Assembly: GCA_002321395.1 (NCBI GenBank)
Contig: DCMK01000082.1
Location: forward strand, 1-8,028
DNA length: 8,028 nt
Direction of reading: 5' to 3'
Source of the DNA: Caryophanales bacterium UBA1624
Lineage (GTDB): Bacteria; Bacillota_I; Bacilli_A; RFN20; CAG-826
Shown: positions 1 to 6,629 of the stretch, piece by piece
Position numbering within the stretch: position 1 is the stretch's first letter
Layout of the letters: each line of letters opens with the position of its first letter
Program-made: the position numbers and the translations under genes
Notes under the pieces: model-generated
What the model was told of the DNA's origin: nothing
Databases searched by the model: none
Seen by the model: the letters and a program-made list of their open reading frames with translations, nothing else

Positions 1-24
1 AATTTTCAACACAAATGCAGCCAC

Positions 25-49
25 GAAAAAGCCCCGGTTTCCCAGGGCT
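25..49 (-). terminator. Intrinsic terminator of the lipoprotein gene
   Basis: Read on the minus strand, an 8-bp stem (AGCCCTGG with CCGGGGCT, including one G-U pair) closes a GAAA tetraloop and runs straight into a T run ending in TTTTTCG. It starts 16 bases after the lipoprotein stop codon, so it should end that transcript. Bases 1-24 beyond it hold nothing recognisable. Confidence 0.85.
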
Positions 50-65
50 TCATAAGACGCTTTTA

Positions 66-2594
66 CTATTCAGCGGAAGAGGAAGAAGAACTGGAATCTA
101 GCTGCTCAATCCTCAGCAATCGGATCCCCGCGGTGACGGATTCGGGGACGCGGACGTAGAGGTCGAGCTCTTCGCTATAGAGGGCGGCGACGTCGCTGTC
201 GTTCCTCCCCAACGGGTAATCCTTTTCGACGAAGCCGTTCTTCTTTAGCTTCTCCGCAAAGGCGACCATGTAGGCTTTGCTCACCTCATCGTCCCCGCCG
301 ACCATGAAGGCCGTGTTGCAAAGGATCATCCAACGGTAGGCGAAGCCTGAGGCAGGGTATTCATCGTATTCGCTTTGGCCGACGATCCACTCCCCTTCCA
401 TCTGCTTTTGGTAGAGGAAAGGCAGCTTCGAGGACGTGCCGTCCCCGAAGGCTTCGTCGATGTCGCCCGAGACTTCCGGGGCCCCATTACCCCAATCCTC
501 AGGCTCGACCCAATCCTTGAGGGTGGAGAAGTCCAAATCCTCCGGGGCTTTGGTTTTGTCGTAGCTGCCAAAGAGGATTTGGTCTTTGCCTTTGTAGAAG
601 CCCTCCGCGTTGAATTCGTATTCGATCTTGTCGATGACTTTGATCGAATAGGAGCTCCCCTCCAAGGGGATCTGGCTGACGTCGATCTTCAGGGAAGAGG
701 GGATCAAGTAATCCTTCTGCTCCCCGGCGATGATGTGGTCTTGGATGCCTTTGGCTTCTTCTTTCAGACCATAGGACCATTTGCCGTTCTCCTCATCCCC
801 GCTGAGCAAATCGAAGACGTCCGCGCTGACATCGAACCCAAGGATGCCACCCAAATTCTTGTCCGCGATCGCTTCGCCCGAGGAGATGGCTTCCCCTTTG
901 GAGTTGACGCGGAAGGGGATGACTTCTTTTTTGCTCACGTCTTTTTGGTAATAGCCCCAACGGATGTGGATGGGATCGCCCGAGCTCCCTTCCTCCGTGT
1001 CGACCGATTCTTGGTCGAAGAGAAGGACGTCATTGAAGGAGCTGAGGGAGTCTTTCTTGAAGAGGCTCATCGTGGTCGTGTAGTTGTTGCTCCCGGTGAT
1101 CGTCTTCATGGTCGCGGTGAAGCTGTGGGACAAGCCGTAGCCATATTCATCCTGGAAGTTCCAGATGGCGCCCATGAGGTTGTAGTCCTCATTGGTACTG
1201 GGGGTGATCGGGGTGATGGATCCCTCTTGCTGGAAGTCGACGTCGACCTCATAGCGCATGCTTTGGCCATAGGAATCCTTCCGCGATGGCGTCTTCGCGT
1301 GCAGCTTGGTGATCTTCCCGTCCGCGACGGTGATCGTGACGCTTTCGATTCCCCCGCAGTCGAACCCGGCCAGATCGGCGATGAGTTTCCTGCCTTGGTA
1401 TCCGTAGTAGGCGTAAACCCCTTCCCCGGTCAAGCGGAAAGCGCCCTCTTCGATTAAGGATCCCGGGGTTTTGGCCAGGTCGGCGAAGGCTTTGCCCGTG
1501 TCTTCCTTAACCTCGGTGTTCTTATAGTCCAGATAATGGGAGATCGCGTTCCCGGAGGAAGGGTCTTTGGTCAAATAGGTGTAGACCGAAGAGGTCGTCC
1601 CTTTTTCGATCCTCCTCCGTTGCAAGGCGTTTTCGGAGAAGACGACGCGGTCATCCTGCTCTATCACGTCCTGGGCGTTGGCTTCGTAATGGTAGGTGAC
1701 TTTGGAATGATAGGCGCCTGAAGAGGAGATGGAAGCGATGGACTCTTCCGATAAGGTGGCCTCCGGAAGCTTATAGGAAGCGACGAATTGATCCATGGAA
1801 GCCAAAGAGGTCGTCCCCACCGCTTCCAAGACCCCGGAAAGCGAATCGATCGTGGAAATGTCGGAATCGGAAGCCCCGGAGGAGAAGTCGGGGGCGAAAG
1901 TGAAGGTCAATTCGTCTTTCTCGTCGGAGAGGGCGAATTTGACCGCGGACATCTTCGAGGCCAATGAGCTGGCCCCCAAGAAATAGCTGAGCCCCTCGAT
2001 GAGGGTTTTGTCTTTGCAATAGAAATAGGAATAGTTCAAGAGGATGTCATCGGCTTCGACGTCCTTCATCCCGTCGATGAGGGGGTTGAGGGTCTGGGTA
2101 TCGCGAACCGGGAGGGCCTCGGTCGAAGAGGAGTCGAGCGAATAGGTGACTGCCTGCTCCAAGGTGGGGGAAGAAGCGTCGGAATAGTTATAAAGGAGGG
2201 TGGATTCCCCCGTATAGTCGGTCAGCTTCACATAGCCCGCGTTGGCATAGGTGTAATGGATGTAGTTCTCCGTGTAATAGGTGAAGTAATCCATCGAGAG
2301 GACCCCATCGGAAGAAGGAACGGTTTCCTTGACCGTGAAGTTGGTCCCTGCGGCGGCTTTGCTCAGGAAAGAAAAAACGTCTTGGGCGGTGTAATCCGGG
2401 GTGGGATCCACAAACGGCAAAGAGCTCTCCTCTGAAGACGAGGGCAAATTGGGAACGGACGAGGAATTATCTGGGAGCGAGGAGGGGCTTTCCTCAGAAC
2501 GGGTGTCGGATGATGCCGGCGTTTCCGGGGCGGAAGTGCAGGCACCGAGCAGACCCGCAACGGTCAGGAGCAGAAGTTTGGATTGTTTTTTCAT
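66..2594 (-). CDS. Large Ser-rich surface lipoprotein of unknown function
   Basis: This encodes an 842-residue predicted lipoprotein that I do not recognise. The N-terminus is a clear lipoprotein signal: basic MKKQSK, a hydrophobic core LLLLTVAGLL, and the lipobox LGAC with the acylated Cys at 19. It should be anchored to the outer face of the cytoplasmic membrane. Residues 20-65 are a Ser/Pro/Glu/Thr linker, a probable flexible wall-spanning stalk. The rest looks beta-rich with many Tyr, Asp and Ser. By eye it falls into about three similar modules (roughly 70-285, 290-460 and 470-670), followed by a distinct C-terminal part (about 705-830) containing a helix near 768-785. The protein ends in seven consecutive serines (834-840). 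Only four cysteines are visible (19, 193, 413, 759). The ATG follows AGAGGT with an 8-base gap. It is flanked by its own promoter and terminator, so it is probably monocistronic. A ligand-binding or LppX/LolA-like fold is possible but is only a guess. Confidence 0.9.
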   Translation of the reverse strand: MKKQSKLLLLTVAGLLGACTSAPETPASSDTRSEESPSSLPDNSSSVPNLPSSSEESSLPFVDPTPDYTAQDVFSFLSKAAAGTNFTVKETVPSSDGVLSMDYFTYYTENYIHYTYANAGYVKLTDYTGESTLLYNYSDASSPTLEQAVTYSLDSSSTEALPVRDTQTLNPLIDGMKDVEADDILLNYSYFYCKDKTLIEGLSYFLGASSLASKMSAVKFALSDEKDELTFTFAPDFSSGASDSDISTIDSLSGVLEAVGTTSLASMDQFVASYKLPEATLSEESIASISSSGAYHSKVTYHYEANAQDVIEQDDRVVFSENALQRRRIEKGTTSSVYTYLTKDPSSGNAISHYLDYKNTEVKEDTGKAFADLAKTPGSLIEEGAFRLTGEGVYAYYGYQGRKLIADLAGFDCGGIESVTITVADGKITKLHAKTPSRKDSYGQSMRYEVDVDFQQEGSITPITPSTNEDYNLMGAIWNFQDEYGYGLSHSFTATMKTITGSNNYTTTMSLFKKDSLSSFNDVLLFDQESVDTEEGSSGDPIHIRWGYYQKDVSKKEVIPFRVNSKGEAISSGEAIADKNLGGILGFDVSADVFDLLSGDEENGKWSYGLKEEAKGIQDHIIAGEQKDYLIPSSLKIDVSQIPLEGSSYSIKVIDKIEYEFNAEGFYKGKDQILFGSYDKTKAPEDLDFSTLKDWVEPEDWGNGAPEVSGDIDEAFGDGTSSKLPFLYQKQMEGEWIVGQSEYDEYPASGFAYRWMILCNTAFMVGGDDEVSKAYMVAFAEKLKKNGFVEKDYPLGRNDSDVAALYSEELDLYVRVPESVTAGIRLLRIEQLDSSSSSSSAE

Positions 2595-2602
2595 AGAACG
2601 TA

Positions 2603-2647
2603 ACCTCTAAAGCGGGTTCAAGATAAAACAAAAACAAAAACTGTAAA
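2603..2647 (-). promoter_or_regulatory. Promoter and ribosome-binding site of the lipoprotein gene
   Basis: On the minus strand TTTACA (2642-2647, five of six matches to the -35 consensus) is separated by 16 T-rich bases from TATCTT (2620-2625, four of six matches to the -10). The Shine-Dalgarno AGAGGT (2603-2608) lies 8 bases before the ATG. The T-rich spacer is typical of low-GC Gram-positive promoters. The placement is inferred from sequence only. Confidence 0.5.
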
Positions 2648-2657
2648 GGTTTGGTCG

Positions 2658-2799
2658 ACGCTTCCCCACGTCAATTTGATCGGCGGAGAAGCAAAACGAA
2701 AAACGCTTCCATTTCCCCTAACGACAAAGAAAAAAGACATGCGCAACCTGGCGCGTTGTCAGGCCATTAACAAACCGCCAACATTTGGAAAACGCTTCT
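2658..2799 (-). promoter_or_regulatory. Three GGAAGCGT-type repeats, possible cre/LacI-family operators
   Basis: The stretch between the lipoprotein promoter and the upstream gene carries three copies of a related core, seen on the plus strand as ACGCTTCC (2658-2665), ACGCTTCC (2703-2710) and ACGCTTCT (2792-2799). On the minus strand the second reads TGGAAGCGTTTTTC and the third GAGAAGCGTTTTCC. These resemble the catabolite-responsive element pattern TGNAARCGNWWWCA, matching mainly in the AARCGNTTT core; the first copy has only the left half. The starts are 45 and 89 bases apart. CcpA control of the lipoprotein gene is inference. Confidence 0.3.
2726..2760 (-). terminator. Likely terminator of the AlbA_2-like gene
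   Basis: On the minus strand GACA, a small internal loop, GCGC, a six-base loop (CAGGTT), GCGC and TGTC form a stem followed directly by six T and more T-rich sequence. It lies about 75 bases after the stop codon at 2834. The stem is interrupted and shorter than the other terminators here, so confidence is moderate. Confidence 0.5.
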
Positions 2800-2833
2800 C
2801 TGGTTTCCTGGTCCTGATTGGTCAAAGCATCGA

Positions 2834-4027
2834 TCACTCATCCACGATGCAAAGGACCGCTTTCGGGGAAGTCAGTTTCCCCACGCGTGCGATCCTTTTC
2901 CGTTGAAGCAAAGGATTGATGACGAATTTTGCGTAAGCGGCACGGCTCTTATAGGGGCTTTGCTTCATAAGAGAGGAAAGCGGGCGGGGGGCGAAAGAGA
3001 GAATCTTCAAGACCTTCTTTTGCTCCTCGGATAATGAACCATCCACGGGCACGAAACTCTTTTCCTCTTTTGGCCGGTATATCAAATCCATGAGGCGAAG
3101 CTTAAAGGTATTGGGGCCCAAGACAAAGGATGGCGCATATCCTTCGGGAACGGAGGAATACCCCCCAAAGAGCGGGAGAAGCTTTTCCGACGGAAGTCCA
3201 GACAATAGGAAGCCTTCGGCAATCCCTTGGTTGATATCCTTTTTGAAATCGCCTTCATCTAAAAATCCCGGGCAGACCAGTTCAGCGCGATTCGGGAAAA
3301 GCCGAATTTCAATTTGCTTCGGCGCGGACATATCCAAATGAGAAAGGCAAAAAGCGAACGCCAAGAAGAAAGCGGTCTTTGGGTAGGATCGCCGGTCGTC
3401 TTCGATAAGGCTATTCCGTTCCAGGAACAAATATGACTTAAAAGCCAAAGTAGAAAGGGAACCGAAGATTTCCTCCGCATCTAAAACCATCGAATCCACG
3501 CCCTGCCTTTGATAGACCTTGCAAAGAACAGTCACGAGTCTTTGGGATTCATCGCAAAATAGAGAGAGCCCCTTAGAAAGCGAAGAGTCCGATGCCAACT
3601 CGGTTAGATGGGCAAGAAGCGCATCGCGATTCAAAGACGTAAGCCCGACTTTATGCACAAAAGAAAGGAAACTACCAAAGGAAGATTCGGCGGATTCGGG
3701 AACGCCAGTTAAAGGCTGATCCATCCCAGCAAACGTGGATTCCACTAAAAGAGCAAAGCGTTCCGCACGCGAGTCGACGTTTTGCACCACGCAGCGAAGC
3801 TTGAGACCGACTTTGGTTTTTGCCCAAGTCGCGATGGATTTTTTGATCTTCCCAATCTCCTCAAGGGGAAGCCCGGAGACCTCTCCTTCATTTGAGGCGC
3901 CGAAAACGAAATATCCGCCTTTCAAAAGAAAAGAAAGATCATTCCTAGAAAGAATGGAGCCGTCTGGATATGAAACGATTCCTTTTCCGTTAAAGTCGAT
4001 GGTTCGGAACAATTCCTGAGCGGTCAT
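2834..4027 (-). CDS. AlbA_2/GHKL-like putative transcriptional regulator, apparently degenerate
   Basis: This 397-residue protein has the layout of the COG2865-type family (AlbA_2 putative DNA-binding domain, GHKL ATPase-like domain, winged helix). Residues 37-53, GGYFVFGASNEGEVSGL, match the AlbA_2 core usually written GGxIxxGVxDxGxIxGL. Residues 238-255, IEIRLFPNRAELVCPGFL, match the strand and NPG-like turn that follow the ATP-binding box in this family. Residues 331-392 look like a C-terminal winged helix (SEEQKKVLKIL..., then a positively charged recognition-helix region). The usual E-A-x-x-N-A-x-x-H-R-D-Y box aligns with about 222-233 but reads LAFAFCLSHLDM: the Glu and Asn are gone and only His and Asp remain, so ATP binding may be lost. 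The N-terminal E-x-x-x-x-FK start of AlbA_2 is also not apparent. ATG is the first possible start, because an in-frame stop lies about 30 bases upstream. The Shine-Dalgarno is weak. Cytoplasmic regulator is inference; its targets are unknown. Confidence 0.7.
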   Translation of the reverse strand: MTAQELFRTIDFNGKGIVSYPDGSILSRNDLSFLLKGGYFVFGASNEGEVSGLPLEEIGKIKKSIATWAKTKVGLKLRCVVQNVDSRAERFALLVESTFAGMDQPLTGVPESAESSFGSFLSFVHKVGLTSLNRDALLAHLTELASDSSLSKGLSLFCDESQRLVTVLCKVYQRQGVDSMVLDAEEIFGSLSTLAFKSYLFLERNSLIEDDRRSYPKTAFFLAFAFCLSHLDMSAPKQIEIRLFPNRAELVCPGFLDEGDFKKDINQGIAEGFLLSGLPSEKLLPLFGGYSSVPEGYAPSFVLGPNTFKLRLMDLIYRPKEEKSFVPVDGSLSEEQKKVLKILSFAPRPLSSLMKQSPYKSRAAYAKFVINPLLQRKRIARVGKLTSPKAVLCIVDE

Positions 4028-4146
4028 GATCTTCTCTTTCTTATCTTTACTCTACTCTCCTCTTAAGCCAATTCGTAGTTTTTCCATACATTTTCTTCGT
4101 TTTTCTTTTCTCTTCTCTACTCTTCTTTGTTTTTTCTCCTTAATCG
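4028..4146 (-). promoter_or_regulatory. Purine-rich leader upstream of the AlbA_2-like gene
   Basis: About 120 bases before the ATG at 4027 are almost entirely pyrimidine on the plus strand, so the transcript would be a long A/G run with blocks such as AGAGAAGAGAAAAG. It contains an early GAGGAG-like motif about 30 bases upstream of the start, but only weak AAAGAG near the start itself. I do not find a convincing -35/-10 pair; the promoter probably lies within or just upstream of this tract. No coding potential is supported here. Confidence 0.35.
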
Positions 4147-4174
4147 ATCCTTTACATGTTGCTCCGTTAGAAAC

Positions 4175-4207
4175 GAAAAAGACCCCATGGGATGTCACCA
4201 AGGGGTC
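4175..4207 (-). terminator. Intrinsic terminator of the flavodiiron gene
   Basis: On the minus strand GACCCC pairs with GGGGTC. A T-T mismatch and an inner TGG/CCA stem close a seven-base loop, and five T then CG follow. It starts about 40 bases after the flavodiiron stop codon and separates that gene from the downstream AlbA_2-like gene. Confidence 0.85.
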
Positions 4208-4244
4208 GCTGAGTCGAAGAGGGTATTAACGGGCCAGGTTTCGC

Positions 4245-5441
4245 TTATTCCAAAAGGCTTTTCACCCACTCATTAAGCCCTTCCAAGCCTTTTTGATCTA
4301 CTTTGAAGGCCCACTTGAAACCTTCACTGACTTTCATTTTCCTAGTTAAAGCGAAATCGGATATGTTCTTAACGCCTTCTCCGCTCCAACCATAATCGCC
4401 AAAGGCAGCGAACCGCTTACCTTGAAAGAAGGGGATTGGCTTGCTCAAAAGCAAATCATAGAAAAGGCTCACCGCGTCATTGGCAAGCGTCGGGGTTCCG
4501 AATACAACAAAGGACGAGGTCCGGATCGCTTCTAGGATTTTCTCTTTTTGGCGTGAGTAGTTCAAAGCGTCGATTTGGAAGAACGAAACCGTTTTTCCGA
4601 ACTCCTCCAGCTTTTCCTTCAACGCCAAAGCCATTTTCTCCGTATAGCCATAGCAAGAGGTATAAACCACGGTAAAGTGGCCCTCTTCCGCCACGGGGAG
4701 GTTGCGTTTGGCCTCCGCTTCAAAGGCAGAGATGACTTCCGGCACCTTTATATCGATCACTGGACCATGGCCAACCAAAAGCATTTTGACGTCCAAAGCA
4801 CGGACTCTTTCCACCGCCTGCAAAGCATAGGAAGAAAAAGGGGCCATGATGCAGTCGAAGTAATAGGCGAAGGAGGCTTCATAGCCCTTTTCGTCCTTTA
4901 ACTTGGAGAAAAGGATATCGTCGAACGCATAATGGGTTCCGAAGGCATCGCAAGTGACCAAAGCCTTTTCTTCTTCGATATAAGTGAAGAGAACATCCGG
5001 CCAATGCAGAAGCATGCCAGAGATGAATTTCAACGTATATTGGCCAACTTTCAGCTCTTTGCCCGGGGTAACCATAAGGAACTTAAAAGGGGAACGGAGA
5101 ATGTTCTTCAGGTTATTGATCCCAGCCGGGGAAGCGACAACCGTGATCGCGGGATTCTTCCGCAGCAAGGCCTCGATCGCTCCGCTGTGATCGGGCTCTG
5201 TGTGGGCAACGACCAAATAAACGATGTCTTTGAAATCGATCAGGGATGAAATGTGATCGAGATATTCCTCCGCGAATCCGGCTTTGCTGCCCTCAAAGAG
5301 GACCCCGCCTTCCTCGGTCTTCAATAAATAGGAGTTATAGGAAGTCCCGTACTCCAAAGGCATGACGCTGTCGAAGACTTTCAAATCGTGGTCGATGCAG
5401 CCGACGTAAGACAGGTTTTTGGCCAGTTCCAGTGTTTTCAT
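4245..5441 (-). CDS. fprA: Class A flavodiiron protein (O2/NO reductase)
   Basis: This 398-residue cytoplasmic enzyme reduces O2 to water and/or NO to N2O using electrons usually delivered by rubredoxin. It protects anaerobes from oxidative or nitrosative stress. Residues 1-250 are the metallo-beta-lactamase-like domain with every di-iron ligand in place: H80-T-E82-P-D84-H85, H146 in LLHWPD, D165 in CDAFG and H225 in VGHGP. The spacings (61, 19 and 60) are those of the family. Residues 255-398 are the flavodoxin domain with FMN loops at 262-267 (SCYGYT), 315-320 (GTPTLA) and 348-354 (FGDYGWS). The length is that of the two-domain class A; no rubredoxin or reductase module is fused and none is encoded nearby. 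ATG follows GGAGGT with a 9-base gap. Single-gene unit with its own promoter and terminator. Whether O2 or NO is the physiological substrate cannot be read from the sequence. Confidence 0.96.
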   Translation of the reverse strand: MKTLELAKNLSYVGCIDHDLKVFDSVMPLEYGTSYNSYLLKTEEGGVLFEGSKAGFAEEYLDHISSLIDFKDIVYLVVAHTEPDHSGAIEALLRKNPAITVVASPAGINNLKNILRSPFKFLMVTPGKELKVGQYTLKFISGMLLHWPDVLFTYIEEEKALVTCDAFGTHYAFDDILFSKLKDEKGYEASFAYYFDCIMAPFSSYALQAVERVRALDVKMLLVGHGPVIDIKVPEVISAFEAEAKRNLPVAEEGHFTVVYTSCYGYTEKMALALKEKLEEFGKTVSFFQIDALNYSRQKEKILEAIRTSSFVVFGTPTLANDAVSLFYDLLLSKPIPFFQGKRFAAFGDYGWSGEGVKNISDFALTRKMKVSEGFKWAFKVDQKGLEGLNEWVKSLLE

Positions 5442-5450
5442 ATTGAAAAT

Positions 5451-5491
5451 ACCTCCAAAGAGATTCTAGCAAACCGTTTCGTGGCAGGAGG
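5451..5491 (-). promoter_or_regulatory. Promoter and ribosome-binding site of the flavodiiron gene
   Basis: On the minus strand TGCTAGAAT contains an extended -10 (TG-N-TAGAAT; hexamer 5463-5468), and GGAGGT (5451-5456) is the Shine-Dalgarno. The -35 region about 17 bases upstream (near 5486-5491) is poor, consistent with an extended -10 promoter. The predicted start of transcription falls almost on the Shine-Dalgarno, giving a leader of only about 15 bases. The near-palindrome CGAAACGGTTTGC (5468-5480) overlaps the spacer. Confidence 0.5.
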
Positions 5492-5542
5492 CGAAAATGC
5501 TTCGCGAAAAAACATTTGGCCCGATGCACGGGGGGTTATCCG

Positions 5543-6514
5543 TCAATTTCGAAACGCGATGTTTTCTTCGTCCTGAACCGGATATTGGAACAAACAACTC
5601 CCGCCCAAATCGACGCGGTGCATGTCGACCGCATTGATCTGGCTGTTTCCATAGGTCGAATAATAATAGATCCCTCTCTCCATATCGACGCAGGAGGTGT
5701 AAATCGTGATCTCGTAAGCCCCTTCCTTCACTTGGCACAGCCCACGAGGCTGCTCCACGAAACGGAGAAGGTGGAAGAACTGGCTGATCTCGCTCTCTCC
5801 GGAACGGCACAATGAGTGGCTCCTGCCAAAGCACGCCCGAACGAATCGACCCATCGAAGATAGATCTCCTGGAAGGCCAATGCTCCCCATGCCGCGGGAA
5901 TAGCAGCTGAGCGGGAGGCTTCCCCCAAACGTATTGACCGGATCCTTTTCCGATAGCTTCTGATAATTGTTTAGATTCGCGACCTGCATATCGAAGGCTG
6001 GGTTGTTCGTCATAACCCCAAAAGGATTGTCGTAGATATGGGTTCCATCCTTCACAAACTCAACGACGATGCAGCGTTCCTTGTCCGCGATCATGTAGTG
6101 AAGGCTTGCGCACGGGAGGCTTTCAGAATAAGGGGTATCCGTGATATTGATGGAATCCAAAGCCTTTTCGACCTCACCCACCGTTTTGAATGTAGAAAGA
6201 ACGTAAGGGATAAACTCGAACTGAGCGATGTTCTTTTTCTTTTCCGAATCCTTGTTGTAGCAAGCATTCCCCACGAAATTCAGGCCCGCGATGGAGAGCC
6301 CCGCCTCGTTGGTCCCATCGTAAAATAGCGGATATCCATTCTGAACGAAGGCCATGCCGAGGAAAGAAAGATGACTTGAATCGGTCTCCCCATTCCGATA
6401 GGGCAAAGGGAAGCGCCGAGGAACGACGCAGACCTGCTCCCCATAGGAAAAATCGAAATCGAGGTTCCTGCCGAAATACCTTCCTTGGCCTTTCAAAAAC
6501 AACGCGGTGCACAT
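5543..6514 (-). CDS. bsh: Choloylglycine hydrolase family: bile salt hydrolase / penicillin V acylase
   Basis: This 323-residue Ntn-hydrolase of the linear-amide C-N hydrolase family most likely cleaves glycine/taurine from conjugated bile salts. Penicillin V or N-acyl-homoserine lactone hydrolysis are family alternatives. The start was moved from TTG 6520 to ATG 6514: AGGAGG at 6523-6528 is 8 bases before this ATG, and only this start puts the nucleophile at Cys2, exposed after Met removal. Conserved residues visible: Cys2, Arg16 and Asp19 (GRNLD), Asn79 (AGLNF), Asn170/171 (TNNP) and Arg223 in PGDLSSMGRFVR. Motifs such as NLDFDFSYGE, YDNPFGV, LNNY and RGMGSIGLPGD follow bile salt hydrolases closely. 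No signal peptide, so cytoplasmic. Eleven cysteines, and Gly222 where Ser is commoner (SSxSRF), are mildly unusual. It is a separate unit between the rpsR terminator and the flavodiiron gene. Confidence 0.95.
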   Translation of the reverse strand: MCTALFLKGQGRYFGRNLDFDFSYGEQVCVVPRRFPLPYRNGETDSSHLSFLGMAFVQNGYPLFYDGTNEAGLSIAGLNFVGNACYNKDSEKKKNIAQFEFIPYVLSTFKTVGEVEKALDSINITDTPYSESLPCASLHYMIADKERCIVVEFVKDGTHIYDNPFGVMTNNPAFDMQVANLNNYQKLSEKDPVNTFGGSLPLSCYSRGMGSIGLPGDLSSMGRFVRACFGRSHSLCRSGESEISQFFHLLRFVEQPRGLCQVKEGAYEITIYTSCVDMERGIYYYSTYGNSQINAVDMHRVDLGGSCLFQYPVQDEENIAFRN

Positions 6515-6522
6515 AAGCAACC

Positions 6523-6558
6523 CCTCCTAAGGCCATTCTATCGCAGGAAAGGACGGGT
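6523..6558 (-). promoter_or_regulatory. Promoter and start-deciding ribosome-binding site of the bile salt hydrolase gene
   Basis: On the minus strand TAGAAT (6535-6540) is a good -10. A weak -35 such as TTCGAA lies 18 bases further upstream (near 6559). The perfect Shine-Dalgarno AGGAGG (6523-6528) fixes the start at ATG 6514. As with the flavodiiron gene, the predicted leader is very short (about 14 bases) and begins near the Shine-Dalgarno. Confidence 0.5.
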
Positions 6559-6587
6559 TTCGAATCTCGCTTGCCCTGCAGGACAAG

Positions 6588-6612
6588 AAAAAAGGCCCCT
6601 TCAAGGAGCCTT
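6588..6612 (-). terminator. Intrinsic terminator of the rpsF-ssb-rpsR operon
   Basis: On the minus strand AAGGCTCCT pairs with AGGGGCCTT (9 bp with one G-U pair) around a three-base loop. Six T, two of them in the stem end, follow. It begins 18 bases after the rpsR stop codon and closes the operon, so the bile salt hydrolase gene needs its own promoter. Confidence 0.9.
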
Positions 6613-6629
6613 ATTGTGCAGCGAAACGC

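Noticed and set aside
375..1457. A 360-codon open frame on the plus strand, opposite the lipoprotein gene
   Set aside because: It is fully antisense to a gene with a clear signal peptide. Its product is rich in Arg, Asp, Val and Gly without domain features, as expected when codon bias removes stops from the opposite frame.
2676..2906. A 76-codon plus-strand frame across the lipoprotein upstream region
   Set aside because: It overlaps the end of the AlbA_2-like gene and a terminator, has no ribosome-binding site that I can see, and shows no protein-like pattern.
5507..5532. Possible terminator after the bile salt hydrolase gene (CCCG-TGCAT-CGGG, then six T)
   Set aside because: The stem is only 4 bp and seven bases separate it from the T run, so it falls well short of the other terminators in the window. 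Read-through into the flavodiiron gene remains possible.
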